Of a stretch of 64,000 nucleotides of DNA, positions 37,801 to 48,737 are shown piece after piece (within the stretch, counting starts at the first letter, position 1; every line of letters begins with the position of its first letter). Where the stretch lies: assembly GCF_048128805.1 (NCBI RefSeq), contig NC_136001.1, positions 5,349,001 through 5,413,000 of the forward strand, read 5' to 3'. The position numbers were made by a program, and so were the translations under genes. This stretch comes from Centroberyx gerrardi. Lineage: Eukaryota > Chordata > Actinopteri > Beryciformes > Berycidae. The notes under the pieces are model-generated. The model saw only the letters and a program-made list of their open reading frames with translations. It ran no database searches and was not told where the DNA came from.

Positions 37801-40800
37801 TCATGTCTGGGAATAATCCTTTCTTTTGTATTCTTTACTTATTCTTTACTTGTAACTGGAAAGACGCTGGTTCAAATCCCCCAGACCGTCTGGGAGGATA
37901 TGAGTGGGGAAAGTGAATAAGTAACATTCTTCCTCCTCAGCAAGTATTGTCATGGTGCCCTTGAGCAAGACACTGAACTCCCAGCCGCTCTGCGTGAACG
38001 TGAAGCAGGACGTTGCTGGAAAAGAGCCTGCTGGTCAGTTGACTTTTCCCTGGATAAATAAAGGTTATAAAACTTTACCTCTTTTATCTTCCCAACTCAA
38101 CCCCTCTGGATCATCATCTATGTCTGCAATCTGTCTTTCTTTGTGTCTCTCTCTGCCAAGGAGGGGTCACTGGCAGACATGTCAGTCAGATAAAGCCCAG
38201 CAGATAAACCCTGGCATACTGCACTGTCCTCTGTCCACCTCCTCCACACATACAGTCCACACACATTGGTCCACAAATAGCAATGCCACCAAGCCCTGCA
38301 CTGATCCCAGCAATATAGTAAATATTATTTGATAAATGATTGTTATGTATAGCCCCTCCCACCGATGACCTCATCAGCTCATTTAAATTTCAAAAGGTTT
38401 TCTGAAAACATTCAATTTCAAGTGACTTTTTTTCATTTTGGAATGAGACTTTTCCAACAAGCTCTCATAGAGTTTGAATTGTCACCTTTGGAAAGTGAGT
38501 CAATCTTATCTAATCTTAAACTATAAATATTTAAGCCTCTCAAAGGCTCAGGCCCGTCCTTGTCACTTTTACCACTGCTTTACCTCAATTACCCCAGCAA
38601 GGTGTGAAAGGGAAATTCTTCTTAACTCTCTGTGAATATAGGTTAAAAGTGATTCAACGTGGAGGCCTTAGTGCAACGCATTTGCCAAGGTCTAGAGCTT
38701 TTGGCACTACAGTGTATGTCACCTCAAACACACCCAGACACACACACACACACACACACACACACTGTTTGCATTTTGTCATTACCAGCAGCCTGTTGCG
38801 CCAGCTGAATGTGCCTTGGATCCTAAGTTAGGGTGTAAAGTCTACACTAAATGTTATGTTGAAACAGTTTGACACTAAAGCTGTGTCTGTTTAGTTGCAC
38901 CATGGAGACTTAAGGCACATCCTAACTAGTACAGCATAAGGGAAAACTAACCAAAACATTGTTGGAAACTGTAACGTTTTCACCTTCTGTGGCCAATAAC
39001 ATGCAAACCATAATCAATTTCTCCTACCCCAATAGATCCTTTTCACAAACATCTCTGATGTACTTCCACAGGGTATAGATCAACCATCCATCATCCATTG
39101 CCAACCAACAATGTTAAGAAGCCAACTTTCTGTCGTCTCAGACTTGACGTAGTGTAAAATAAACAAAATGCTAACTGGCTAACCAAGGCTAACGGTAATT
39201 TCTGTGCTGTTAGCATTTTGTGACCCTCGATCAAATCACTTTTTTTAAAATTTTTTTAGCTTAGCTAACTTGCACAATAGCAAGAAAGAAAGGATGAACC
39301 TAGCTAAATTAACATCACCAAACATCAACAGCTAGGTATGTTATGAGGATTCATTTCTATGTATAGGACTAGATGTAGTGACAGTGGTTTAACCATTCAT
39401 TTCAGCAATGTAAAAGCTATGTACAAATTGTTATTTATTTTATTGCAAGCTAGCTAACATTGCAGTTTGGTTCTTCATCAGTTCTTCATCAGTTCAGCAA
39501 GTTTTCCCATCTATCAAATTAATATACCAAGTTGGAACTATTTCTGTTGGTGTAACTGTTACAATTTTAGTAACGCCCGAACTTGGATTTAGTGAGAATT
39601 TACGTTCGAATTTACGTTCAAAACTACCTAAAGTTAGATAAACTATCTAACTGTAGGTATCACAACATGAAACCTGCTGAAGCCTGTCAACCATAAACCA
39701 AATTCACAGTCACAAAGTTACGAGCTGCTTTTCACCTTTTCACACCTTTACTATCACCATCGCTTTACCATCACTTTACTATCACAGTCAGATTTCAGGA
39801 TATCATAACTCTAAAAGCCACTGGAAATCAACAGTTTCTGCTATAGCATTAGGCCTACTACAGTACTACTGTTATGTTCACTGAAAGTGAAATAATCTGG
39901 TAGTGGGTACGGAGGCTTAAACATACTTCCTATCATTTGATTATTTCTGTCCAAACCTGATAACTGGAACAGTCTGGAAAAGCATATGGAACAAGATCTG
40001 ACTGGTTGTCTCTGAAGACTATGAGTTCTTTCATCCTTGTCAATGTGGGTTCTGTAATCTTTAGCTGTGTGGTCATGTTTGAACAGTGGTGTGTGTGTGT
40101 GTGTGTGTGTGTGTAGGTGTGTGTGTGTGTGTGTGTGTGTGTAGGTGTGTGTGTGTGTGTGTGTGTGTGATTCTGTCCAGATTCAGACATGCTTGTATTT
40201 GTCAGCTGTGAGGCATGGCTGAGTGTTCCTGCCCCTCCCTGTCTGGACAAGGTGTGGCTCAAGTAAAAAAAAAAAAGAGAAAAAAAAGAAAGAAAAAACA
40301 GTGAAAGCGTCAATCAGCGGGGGTGGGTGGGTGGGGGGGATATCCACACCTCACACAACTATCCATTCCTTGAGGGAGACAAAACAACGCAAGGTATGAA
40401 GGTTATGTAACATATTCCAGTGGCTGATGGCGCTACTCTTTTTCTGTTCACAATGAAAATCTACTTATATGAATTTGCTTTAGCCGTTGGAATACAGCAT
40501 TTTGTATGAAAATAAAAAAATTCCAGGTGCTCCACAGTACAGCAGCCTATTACTAATGCCTGTACTTGTGGTGCATGGGTTAGAACAAGGCTTCTCAAAT
40601 GTTTTCATGTCTTGGACCCCCACATAGACACACATTAGACCCCGCTGGATCCCATTTGATCGGATTTCATCCCAGGGATCCATATGGAGAAATTTTAGTT
40701 GTTGATTTAGTATTGAATTGTAGAACTGTCTACACTGTACATGGAGAGATAATAGTGGTGAGAGTCAAACCTACAGTATGATGATGATAATATTCAATAT

Positions 40801-43117
40801 CATGGAAAATATTCCAATATTTGATATTATCGAATATCACCCCAAGCCTAATATTCAGTCTTAAAATCTTTTCATAAAACAAGTAAAAAATTCTGCCAAT
40901 GGGGTGAGATCATTCCACTTGTTTCCAGTGCAATTGAACTTGTTTCCGTGAATTTTCCACAAGCCAAACATCAACATCTTGAAAAAGCCGATCACTCCAC
41001 TAGTATCAAGAAAATGACACTCGATTCGAGGAAAGTCTCGAAGCAAGTTACTTTGCATTGGAAACAAGTCAAATAACCTCACTTCACTGGCAGATTTTTT
41101 CACTTATTCTGAGGAAAATCAGATTTTAAGACATTAAATGACTCATTCAGACGAATACTTCTCACAGTGCGTACCGTGTACTTTCAGTGATGGGACTCTG
41201 TGGCTTTGTGCTGAGCCAGCAGATGTGGTTGTGAGTGGTTTCCAGGCAGGATCCTTGCGTGGCCAGACGCTGGTCAAAGAGTACAGTTGCAACATGAGGC
41301 TGCTGGTAGACGCTCTGGCACTGAAACCAGACTATTTCACAAAAAGGGCAGCAGGCAGCGTGGCCAAACCGCTGCCGCAATCCAGCACGTCTACCATGAC
41401 CCCTGCCCCGCTCCCCTATACCGACTGACTGTGCAAAATTCACACACAGGCCCATGCACAGTCGGGATGGACAGAGCCGGCTGCGGGAGTGACTGTGTGT
41501 GTGTGCTAAGGTTCCCAACTGATATGAGGTTTTCAAGGCCGATAGCAATATTTTGGGCTCAAATTCAGTATTCAGCACTTCCTGCCTTTCTCTCTTTCTC
41601 TTTCCATTTGACTAACTGCTGTAGGCTGAATTCAGGAACATCTTTTTCCCCTCCTTCACAAGGGTTTGTAAAGGCTGTTTTTGAAGGCCAATACCTATAC
41701 TACTTATCTTAACTGAAGCTGCTGGCAGACGATACTGTGTGCTGATATTCACTATCTTTAAATTTGAGCATTTTCATGCAAAAACAAATTCCAAAAACAA
41801 TAAGTATTCAGCGTTTCCCCCAGAATTGTATTCTTGTCAGGGTGGAAAATGCTCTGAAACAGCATTTAGACCATCATGGGACACTAAAACTCTCCATTGA
41901 ACCCATGCAATTACTACTATTACTAATAATAAAACTGAAGAAGAAGAGGAAGGAGAATGTATACTTGCGTGGAATCTGAACAAAATGTCTCATTATAATC
42001 AATTCAGAGTTAAAAGAAGGACTAAGAACTGTGCTCCTACCACTTGGAAGGGGGTGCAGTAGACCTCGGAGCCAGCCAGGCCGCAGGTAGAGGAGGCGTG
42101 GAGCTGGTGGGCCCGGCCCTGGAGCAGGTCGCCGCTGGGGGGGTAACAAGCCCCCCGGGAACAGTCGCTCTGGGCCGACGATACTGCAGCCACAGCTGGG
42201 CAGGAGGGAGACAAGAGGGAATTCACTCATACAAGATGCAGCAATGATCCCAACATCCCCATTCATAATCCATACTGACGCTCATCGTCAAATGTACAAT
42301 GTTTTCAATCGATCAATATGGGTTTTGAAGGCCGATACAGTATGATGATGATATTCAATATCGTGGAAAATATCGGGATAGTCAATATTTTCACCCCAAG
42401 TCTAATAAACTTAAAATCGTATTTTTCTTAAAAAATGATGCCAATGGGGTGAGATCATTCCACTTGTTTCCAGTGCAATTGAACTTGTTTCCGTGAATTT
42501 TTCCACAAGCCAAACATCAACATCTTGAAAAAGCCGATCACTCCACTAGTATCAAGAAAATGACACCGGAAAAGTGTTCCTGTCAGCCTCTGAAACAGCT
42601 TTTAGACGGGACACTAAAACTCTCCACTGAAACCCAGACTGATGAAATTCTTTTAGGCCGGATGACCCACCACACCTAATCTATGGTAGGGAAACCCTGG
42701 ATTACAGTAGGCCTTGATGAATAAATGAATGAATAAATAAAAAGAAAATCAAATGTCTCTTCACGTTTTGCAGACTGTTTTTCTGTAGCTGTGGTTAGGG
42801 AGGAACCTCCATCATATCAGAGGTGGACGACACTGACTGGCTGATATTTGATATTTAATAAAGGGCCAATATCGGCTCCATATATTGGTCTAACATTAAT
42901 GAACTTAACATTTCAAGCATGTACCTTCCCGTCTGGACGCTTCCACAAAGTTCAACCCGGAACTTTAAAGAAACCTTCACAGAAACCAGTCTGCAGGTTT
43001 TCGTTCCAACCAAACGCTACAGTTCCAGGATGAACTTTTGTGGAAGGGGAGGACAGATTGTAGAACAACAAAAATGAGAGAAAAACTCTTACCTGCTAGC
43101 AGTAACAATATCCTCAT
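22166..43117 (-). CDS. lamb3: Laminin subunit beta-3, complete, 22 coding exons
   Basis: Exons in gene order: 43117-43093, 42195-42041, 34687-34573, 34415-34342, 33133-32942, 32299-32236, 32124-31934, 31424-31304, 30909-30721, 29767-29612, 28806-28613, 28402-28306, 27436-27070, 26650-26490, 26228-26017, 25319-25113, 25000-24856, 24739-24532, 24216-24075, 23397-23221, 23039-22877 and 22305-22166. They total 3495 nt, 1164 residues plus stop (human about 1172), with all phases agreeing. Layout: signal peptide (about 1-18), laminin N-terminal domain to about 248 ([18 protein letters not shown]), laminin EGF-like repeats from C249 to about 575, coiled-coil domain II, Cys-rich beta-knob in exon 16 (about 772-810), then a long coiled coil. 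It ends SACLG; the cysteine near the C-terminus suits the beta-gamma disulfide. There is no laminin IV domain, as in beta-3. Product: the beta chain of laminin-332, secreted to the basement membrane under epithelia. Confidence 0.97.
22413..22757. mobile_element. Dispersed hAT-like family copy in the last lamb3 intron
   Basis: It runs from TAGAGTTGTTTGCCGAT to ATCGGTCAAACCCTA, the shortest nearly complete copy. Its core CTTTTCCACCCTGACAAGAA recurs at 31030 and 44218, and reverse-complemented at 41840. It lies between exons 21 and 22. Confidence 0.65.
25414..25482 (+). repeat. (ATT)n microsatellite
   Basis: An interrupted ATT array of about 69 bases lies in the lamb3 intron between exons 15 and 16. 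Confidence 0.85.
27622..28253. repeat. Probable MITE with GCGTTCACACC-type ends
   Basis: GGATGCGTTCACACCCAG at the left is mirrored by GGAGGTGTGATCGCACC at the right, a pattern common in fish DNA transposons. It fills most of the lamb3 intron between exons 12 and 13. Confidence 0.45.
28507..28602 (+). repeat. (AGT)n-type trinucleotide repeat beside the lamb3 exon 11 donor
   Basis: An imperfect AGT/AAT array of about 95 bases lies in the intron, starting 11 bases from the exon 11 boundary at 28613. Confidence 0.85.
28935..29345. repeat. Dispersed hAT-like family copy with (AGT)n insertion
   Basis: The left arm CTCCAGTCAGTGTGGTCCACCTCTGATG and right arm GGCAGCTTCAATCCAAAAA belong to the family seen at 30960-31207. 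A short (AGT)n lies at 29132-29160. It lies in the lamb3 intron between exons 10 and 11. Confidence 0.55.
29366..29413 (+). repeat. (CA)n microsatellite
   Basis: An uninterrupted CA array of about 48 bases lies in the lamb3 intron between exons 10 and 11. Confidence 0.9.
29925..30258. repeat. Dispersed repeat with AGTGGTTCTCAAC end
   Basis: The right end GGACCCCATGTTGAGAACCACT and left end ACTCAACCTTTTTCATATCAAGAACCCC belong to a family also seen at about 30366-30480, 40585-40790 and 53960-54250. It lies in the lamb3 intron between exons 9 and 10. Confidence 0.6.
30366..30620. repeat. Second copy of the GGTTCTCAA/GGGGTCC family
   Basis: It starts GGGCAGTGGTTCCCAAAGTGGGGTCC and continues with GGTCCCGGTG. 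It lies in the same lamb3 intron and in the opposite orientation to its neighbour at 29925-30258. Confidence 0.5.
30960..31207. repeat. Dispersed hAT-like family copy
   Basis: It contains CTTTTCCACCCTGACAAGAA, GGCAGCTTCAATCCAAAACT and the terminal ACTGATCAAACCCTAA. It lies in the lamb3 intron between exons 8 and 9. Confidence 0.6.
32420..32881. repeat. TTAA-bounded MITE in lamb3 intron 5
   Basis: The left end TTAAAGCTGCTACATGTAGC and right end ACACATAGAACCTTAA are inverted repeats, and inward ACATCAACAAATCATT mirrors the right arm. Related copies lie at 13586-13800 and 36603-37000; a bare end is at 49498-49560. Confidence 0.65.
34769..34815 (+). repeat. (GT)n microsatellite
   Basis: A GT array of about 47 bases lies in lamb3 intron 2, about 80 bases from exon 3. 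Confidence 0.9.
35084..35636. repeat. Large fold-back element in lamb3 intron 2
   Basis: The arms at about 35084-35210 and 35510-35636 are inverted copies of about 125 bases differing at only a few positions. Because of this, opposite strands carry two short open frames with the same start ([14 protein letters not shown]). The central 300 bases are unique here. The left end has TTAAAGCAATATTCCAC. Confidence 0.8.
36080..36190. repeat. Dispersed repeat, copy 2 (partner 11908-12027)
   Basis: It is the same orientation and order as the first copy, with scattered substitutions and a short deletion near the TCTTTCC segment. Confidence 0.65.
36603..37000. repeat. Copy of the TTAAAGGTGCTATGTGTAGC family in lamb3 intron 2
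   Basis: It shares GACTACATTTCCCATAAACCCTG, AATAAACATGTTGGAAGTGATTTTT and the AACAGCGCCCTTTTCCTGTTTTG segment with the reverse of 32420-32881. Confidence 0.65.
37853..38070 (+). mobile_element. SINE-like element
   Basis: A B-box-like CTGGTTCAAATCCC at 37868-37881 is followed by the body GTGCCCTTGAGCAAGACACT, familiar from fish SINEs, and by a tail with AAATAAAGG. It lies in the second lamb3 intron (34688-42040) on the strand opposite to the gene. An A box is not clear, so the 5' end may be truncated. Confidence 0.6.
40089..40168 (+). repeat. Compound (GT)n microsatellite
   Basis: Three GT blocks are separated by two TAG interruptions, which suggests an internal duplication of the block. It lies in lamb3 intron 2. 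Confidence 0.9.
40585..40790. repeat. Third copy of the GGTTCTCAA/GGGGTCC family
   Basis: It shares TTGGACCCCCACATAGACACACATTAG and the GTAGAACTGTCTACACTG segment with 53960-54250 (reverse orientation). Confidence 0.5.
40777..41020. repeat. Block duplicated in lamb3 introns (partner 42330-42570)
   Basis: About 130 bases from CCAATGGGGTGAGATCATTC to AGTATCAAGAAAATGACAC are almost identical in both places. A more diverged part lies upstream (GATGATGAT...ATTCAATATC). The partner lies in intron 1 while this copy lies in intron 2. Confidence 0.7.
41510..41925. repeat. Dispersed hAT-like family, two partial copies
   Basis: A short fragment at 41515-41580 (ACTGATATGAGGTTTTCAAGG) is followed by a longer one at about 41680-41925 with TTGTATTCTTGTCAGGGTGG and GACCATCATGGGACACTAAA. 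It ends about 115 bases from the lamb3 exon 2 donor. Confidence 0.55.
42310..42897. repeat. Dispersed hAT-like family copy in lamb3 intron 1, with inserted repeat
   Basis: The left part (ATATGGGTTTTGAAGGCCGATAC) and the right part (GGGAGGAACCTCCATCATATCAG to ATTGGTCTAACATTAATG) match 10007-11339. The middle carries the block duplicated at 40777-41020. Confidence 0.55.
42330..42570. repeat. Second copy of the duplicated lamb3 intron block
   Basis: It is the partner of 40777-41020 in the same orientation, differing by an extra T in the GAATTTTTCC run within the near-identical part. It lies inside a dispersed hAT-like copy. Confidence 0.7.
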
Positions 43118-43252
43118 CTTCTATTCCTCCTACGAGAAATTCTTCAACAGATGAGACGACAAAAGAAACGTCAAAGTCAGCACATATACTCCCAAGTCAC
43201 CTGGAATTGGGAGTCCAAATCACTTCATTTCATTTGAGGATGTGAAACTCAC

Positions 43253-43344
43253 CCGGTAGTTCTATGTGTTTTCTGCTGAGAATCTTCTATCAGGTCTCTA
43301 ATCTGCTGTTTGAGTGCGTGTTGCTGCTTGGCTGCTGCTTTATA
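43253..43344 (-). promoter_or_regulatory. lamb3: lamb3 TATA box and non-coding first exon
   Basis: On the minus strand a TATAAA lies at 43344-43339, and about 30 bases on a non-coding exon could begin near 43310. That exon would end at 43253 before a GTGAGT donor. The next exon starts around 43126 (acceptor TCTCGTAG) and reaches the ATG at 43117-43115. A (CA)n tract at 43433-43459 lies just upstream of the promoter. The transcription start is inferred. Confidence 0.6.
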
Positions 43345-43432
43345 AACACTGTCTCACCTGGACGGTATGATACAGTGTGTGTCAGAGTCACACCCTTCAC
43401 CTCCGCCGCCACTCCCTTCACTGCATGAATCA

Positions 43433-43464
<32 letters not shown>

Positions 43465-43823
43465 ACATAGAAACACATAGACGCCAAAGCTATTATTGTA
43501 AAATAAAACGAGGTGTTAATAAAAACGTCGTCATAAACTGATGACTGACTGAAAATGAGACTTTGTGGAAAACTGAGCTGAATCTAACTAAAATAGAAGA
43601 AAAATTGTATATATGCAGGGTAGAGGACGAATTTTGGGGTGGAGAATTTATGATTTACTGTTGTAAACATTTACAAAATACCTGTTCTGAACTGGAACTA
43701 AATAAAAACTCATGAAACTTCAAATCAAATTCAATCATCAAAAATACAATAAACCTGAGACACTCACACTAACATATGAATAGATACTGATATGAATATG
43801 AACATATGACATACATATGAAAG

Positions 43824-43825
<2 letters not shown>

Positions 43826-43867
<42 letters not shown>
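43826..43867 (+). repeat. (CA)n microsatellite upstream of lamb3
   Basis: A CA array of about 42 bases is one of several (43433-43459, 44481-44510, 44877-44909) upstream of the lamb3 promoter. Confidence 0.9.
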
Positions 43868-43869
<2 letters not shown>

Positions 43870-44149
43870 AAACAGCCAAGCCAAATCAGTAGTGAAAGAT
43901 TGAAAGATGACATTTAGCTGACTTTCTTTTCCAGACTGACTGGAAAAGTAAAAAAAATAAAAACTTAAATTCCTTAAGCGCCACTGCAAGTGTGGTCAAG
44001 TTAGCATGTGTCTCCACAAAGCATAATATTGGCCTCTACAATTTCTCAGCAGATGTGATCCCAAAGTATTAATCTCTGATCATGTTGTCATTTAAAAAGT
44101 CACCTATTGAATTCCCTGCTGAGGTTTCTGTACATTTAACACTGAATTC

Positions 44150-44275
44150 CATCAGTCTGGCTTTCAGTGGAGAGTTTTAGTGTCCCATGATGGTGTAAAA
44201 TAAATGCTGTTTCAGGGGCTTTTCCACCCTGACAAGAATCCAATTCTGTGAGGAAACACTGGCACGCACACAAAC
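44150..44275. repeat. Fragment of dispersed hAT-like family
   Basis: It contains TTTCAGTGGAGAGTTTTAGTGTCCCATGATGG and CTTTTCCACCCTGACAAGAA. It lies upstream of the lamb3 promoter. Confidence 0.55.
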
Positions 44276-44478
44276 ACACACGCCGACACACACAGTGTGT
44301 GCCCTGCAGGCAGTGTTTAAGGCTCGCCAAGCTGTGCGATAACACTGTAGTACTGCTGATCATCTCCTGTGTGTAATGAAATAGCCGCCCGAGGGCCCGC
44401 TGAACACACAATCTGTTTTTCTCCGCTCTCCGCAGACACACTGACTAAGTTCCAGGTAAAGGGTGTGTCTTCTGACTC

Positions 44479-44515
<37 letters not shown>

Positions 44516-44876
44516 CTTCAGACGGGTCCTGTCACGCCTATTCAGGATGGTAGATGTGATTTTCATAGTAACAGCCCGGTGTTTCCTCTTCTTAAACATT
44601 TGTCCTCGGCTGCCATGTGAAGCTCCAATGGGACGGAGCCGTTGTTGGTAATGTGATGAATGTCAGCGCTCATAAACAGGGAGAAACCTCACTCCTCACA
44701 GACTGTGGGAAAAACAAGCTAGACACAATTACAACCACATAATACCGCGTAATAGGCTTCATTAAATTGTGCGACATAAGGAAGACATGAGAAAACAGAA
44801 GAGGTTTTGCTAAATGTGTCAGCGCTACAGGTTGTGTGTATGAACTAAAACAGGGAATGTGCACTTGCTTAGGCGT

Positions 44877-44909
<33 letters not shown>

Positions 44910-45477
44910 ATAGACTAGCGTTCAAATAAAAACAATTATGCCTCTCTTTCTAGAAATTGGTTCTATCTGGTAAGCTTTCATTATTTTTTACCACATTATT
45001 GTATACACATATACATGAAAAGCAGCATTGAAAAGGGTTTTCATTTAAAAAAAATAAATATTTTATTGTCTTTTTACAAATCGAAGCCGATCGAGGCAAA
45101 TTAAATACCGTTAAGCTGACGATGAATCATCTGAATTTAGGCAGTAAGGAGTGGAATTTGTTCATTTTTTTCTCCAATCACTTAAAAGTAAAGAACTAAT
45201 GCAGGGCAAAACCCTAATATGAACATTTTACATTTTTGCATGAGAGCAGGGAAGGTGAATTTCCACTCACATGTCCAGATTCACACCCTCCCAGTGAAAG
45301 GCGCAAACACTGGACACTCCCTTTTTGATTTATTGTGTTTCCACATCACAAAACTACATTTCTTCTCATTTTTTAAATTTTTTTTTTACCAAGAATGTTT
45401 TTTGATCACTGTGTGGTGTCTGCAGTTCCTGAATTCAAACTTTCGTCATTTCAATCACACAAAGACAGCATAGTTTC

Positions 45478-45856
45478 GATAATTCAATATATCGCAATAC
45501 AAAAATGTGACAGTCCGTATGGTGGGGCAGAAAAATGAATGGTGATATTAGCTCCATGTTATTCTGCTGTAGTAATCACAAATGAGACGACTTGACAATC
45601 ACAGTTTCACAAGCTCTCCATCCAAATTATATTATTGTTACTTTGTAATGACATGTTGAAATTGTTGTTTACATTCTAGCAGCCAATGGCATCACTAGAA
45701 AGATTTGTGTCTCAGAAATAAACAGAATTCTGCACAGTCAGGCTTTGTTGTCATTCAACTTTTCTATACCACATCGTATCGTGGTTGTATTGAATCCTGA
45801 ACCCAATATCGTGTATCGAATCATATCGTGAGATAAGCATATCGTCCCATTCCTAA
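45478..45856. repeat. Short DNA transposon, copy 2 (reverse of 403-754)
   Basis: It matches the first copy in reverse over most of its length, with an extra segment near 45700-45770. It ends GATAAGCATATCGTCCCAT. It lies between the lamb3 promoter and the LINE. Confidence 0.65.
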
Positions 45857-46192
45857 AAAATACTCGGTCCAAAAGTCACTTTTCATTTCATGGTGACTTT
45901 AAAATGTTACTCGTAGCACCTTTAAGCATCGGCCATGTTGCGGCAAAGAGGTCTTTGAGAGGTCAGACAGGTGGGTCGGCCTCGTCCGGCTCATGACAAG
46001 CCATCAGCTGACTGGAGCCTAAAGCAACTGGGTCATCTGATAACCCCGAGGGCACAAGAGCTAAAGGTGTGTGTGTGTGTGTGTGTAGTGGTTTAAAAGA
46101 TGGCAAGACTGTATGAGTTTATACTTCTGGACCAATGGAATGGCTGCACAGGGCAAAGTCAGCCCAGCCATATTCAGCGTTAACTATAACTA
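45857..46192. other. Intergenic stretch between a short transposon and the LINE
   Basis: It holds a TTAAAGGTGCTACGAGTAAC-type MITE end (reverse, about 45911-45934) and a short (GT)n at 46066-46086. No gene is seen. Confidence 0.4.
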
Positions 46193-48488
46193 TATAATAA
46201 TAATAATAAGTTTATTTATATAGCACCTTTCAAGAACAGATGTCACAAAGTGCTTCACAATAAAACAAAGAAAGCAAAATAATAAACAGAGCAACAGACA
46301 TTAAATGCAGACATCCAGCTAAACATCACAAAAATGGATAAAGAAAAATTAAACAAAAGCAAGTCTAAACAAATTGGTCTTGAGCTGCTTTTTAGAAGTG
46401 TCCACAGTGTCCACAGATTTTAAGTCCAGTGGGAGAGAGTTCCAAAGTTTAGGAGCCACAACCTCAAAAGCACAGTCACCCTCTGTCTTAAGCCTGGAGC
46501 GAGGAACAACCAACAAACCCTGATCAGAGGACCTCAGAGTCCTACTGGTAATATAAGGCTGCAGTAGCTCTTTAATGTAAGCAGGTGCCTGATCATGCAA
46601 GGCTCTGAACTGATTACAAGAATCTTGAACTGGATTCTGAATTTGATGGGAAGCCAGTGTAAAGACATCAGGATTGGTGTTACATGAGACCTTTTGGAGG
46701 CCTTGGTAAGAAGCTTGGCAGCAGCATTTTGGACCACTTGTAAGCGGTTTAGGGATGTCTTGCTAAGACAGGTAAAAAGAGAATTGTAGTAATCAAGACG
46801 GGAGGAAATAAACGCATGTATAATCATCTCCATCTCAGCTATGGACACAATGGACCTGAGTTTAGCAATGTTTCTCAGCTGGTAGAAACAGGAACGAACC
46901 AAACAATTTACATGTTGGTCAAGACTCGAAGCCTGGCCCATAGAAACGCCTAGATTACGGAGGGTAGGTTTAACAGAAGAGGACAAAGAGCCAAGACTTT
47001 CCATCACCTTCGGGTGATGGAAAGTCACCTGGGGCAGAAACAAGAACTTCTGTTTTGTCAGTATTTAGCAGAAGAAAATTATCAGCCATCCAATCTTTTA
47101 TAGAGTTGAGGCACTTCAGTAGAACAGACAGTTTTGAAACATTTTGTGGATTAAACGAAATATATAATTGAATATCGTCTGCATAACAATGGAAGGAGAT
47201 ACCTTTAAAATCTCTAATTATCTGCCCGAGAGGGAGCAAGTATAATGCAAACAGCATGGGGCCCAGGACTGAACCTTGGGGAACACCACAAAACAGAGAT
47301 TCAGTTGATGAGACATATTTATGAACTGTAACTGAGAAAGACCTGTCTGACAGGTACGAGGAGAACCAATCCAAGGCTGATCCAGAGATACCCACCCACT
47401 GCCTGAGCCTCTCAACCAATATACGGTGGTCCACAGTGTCAAAAGCAGCACTGAGATCTAGTAGTACCAATACAGAACATTCTCCTGCATCACCCTGCAT
47501 TAACAGATCGTTTGAGACTCTGAGAAGAGCAGTTTCTGTTGAATGCAACCGACGGAAACCAGACTGAAACTTATCAAAAATGTTGTGCTCATCTAAGACA
47601 GCTGTAAGCTGCTTAGCAACCACTTTTTCTAATAGCTTAGCTATAAAAGGTAATTTGGAAATAGGCCTGTAGTTCTGGGGCAGAGAAGGGTCCAAATTTG
47701 GTTTTTTGAGAAGTGGTTGAACAGCAGCTTGTTTGAAATAGGCTGGGACATGACCAGATGCCAACGAGTTATTGATTATTAAGAGCAAACATGGACCAAT
47801 GGAATCAAAAACAGTAGGTACAATGTCAAGGGGAGGTTTTCATTGTACTGACCAGATTTGTGACCTCTTGTAATGAGATTGGGGAAAAACTATCCAGGAT
47901 TGTTGGCCGGGTAGGGCAAGAAATCGGAATAATTTATTTTACCAACAAAGAAGGAGAGAAAGTTGTTGCACTCATCAACTGAAGAAATTGGAACAGCAGG
48001 TGATGTAGGAGAGACAATGTTACTGATGGTATCAAACAGGATTTTGAGATTACGTCGGCTATGGGATACAGGGTTAGAAAAGTATGTCGCTCTGGCATCC
48101 TTAACCATGTTATGAAAATCTGTTAAAAGTTCATGCTGATAGTGAACTTGTAGACGTGTGGATTTCCATAAACGCTCTATTTTACGACTTTCGTTTTTTG
48201 AGAGCGAATACTGTCATTCATCCAGGGGGAGGAATTAATCAGAGGAGCCAATCTAGTCTTTATAGGAGCAACTTTATCCAGGACAGAAAGGCAGTGCTCA
48301 TTAAAAGACTGTACCTGGGAATCAACATCAACACAAGTCAAATAGAACACAGTTATGATCTGAAATGAAAAGATCCTCAGCAAAAACAGAATCAACATTT
48401 AAACCAAGAGTAAAAACAAGGTCCAGAGTATGCCTTCTGATGTGTGTAGGGCCTGTTACATGTTGAGTGAGATTAAAAGACATATAAC
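46193..48488 (-). mobile_element. 5'-truncated, frameshifted non-LTR retrotransposon (CR1/L2-like)
   Basis: On the minus strand, pieces of one polyprotein appear in several frames. The end of an endonuclease domain (HTLDLVFT, ISDHNCVLFD) lies near 48390-48480. Reverse transcriptase follows across 47788-46970, with YRPIS, LLDLSAAFDTVDH, GVPQGSVLGP and the YADD catalytic box at 47184-47173. The C-terminal region is at 47043-46349. At least three frame changes break it, so it is inactive. The 3' end carries an AT-rich tail with a TTA repeat at 46193-46211. The 5' end stops near 48488, just before (GT)n tracts. The motif set suits the CR1/L2 group; the exact clade is not resolved. Confidence 0.85.
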
Positions 48489-48504
48489 TGTGTATAACTA
48501 TAAC

Positions 48505-48507
<3 letters not shown>

Positions 48508-48539
<32 letters not shown>

Positions 48540-48637
48540 GGGGTGGTATCATGGAAAAATTTGAGTTTTTCTTATCTTTATGCGTGTTGCCATGACCTGA
48601 AGATGACTTTGGGACCACTGCATAACTTACCTTATCT

Positions 48638-48676
<39 letters not shown>

Positions 48677-48695
48677 CATTCTTTAGTACTATCCA

Positions 48696-48733
<38 letters not shown>
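48508..48733 (+). repeat. Cluster of three (GT)n microsatellites
   Basis: GT arrays lie at 48508-48536, 48641-48673 and 48699-48733, just beyond the truncated 5' end of the LINE. Confidence 0.85.

Positions 48734-48737
<4 letters not shown>

Noticed and set aside
46349..48398. Host gene or viral polymerase
   Set aside because: The reverse transcriptase motifs and endonuclease tail are those of a LINE, with several frame breaks. There are no LTRs, gag or envelope.
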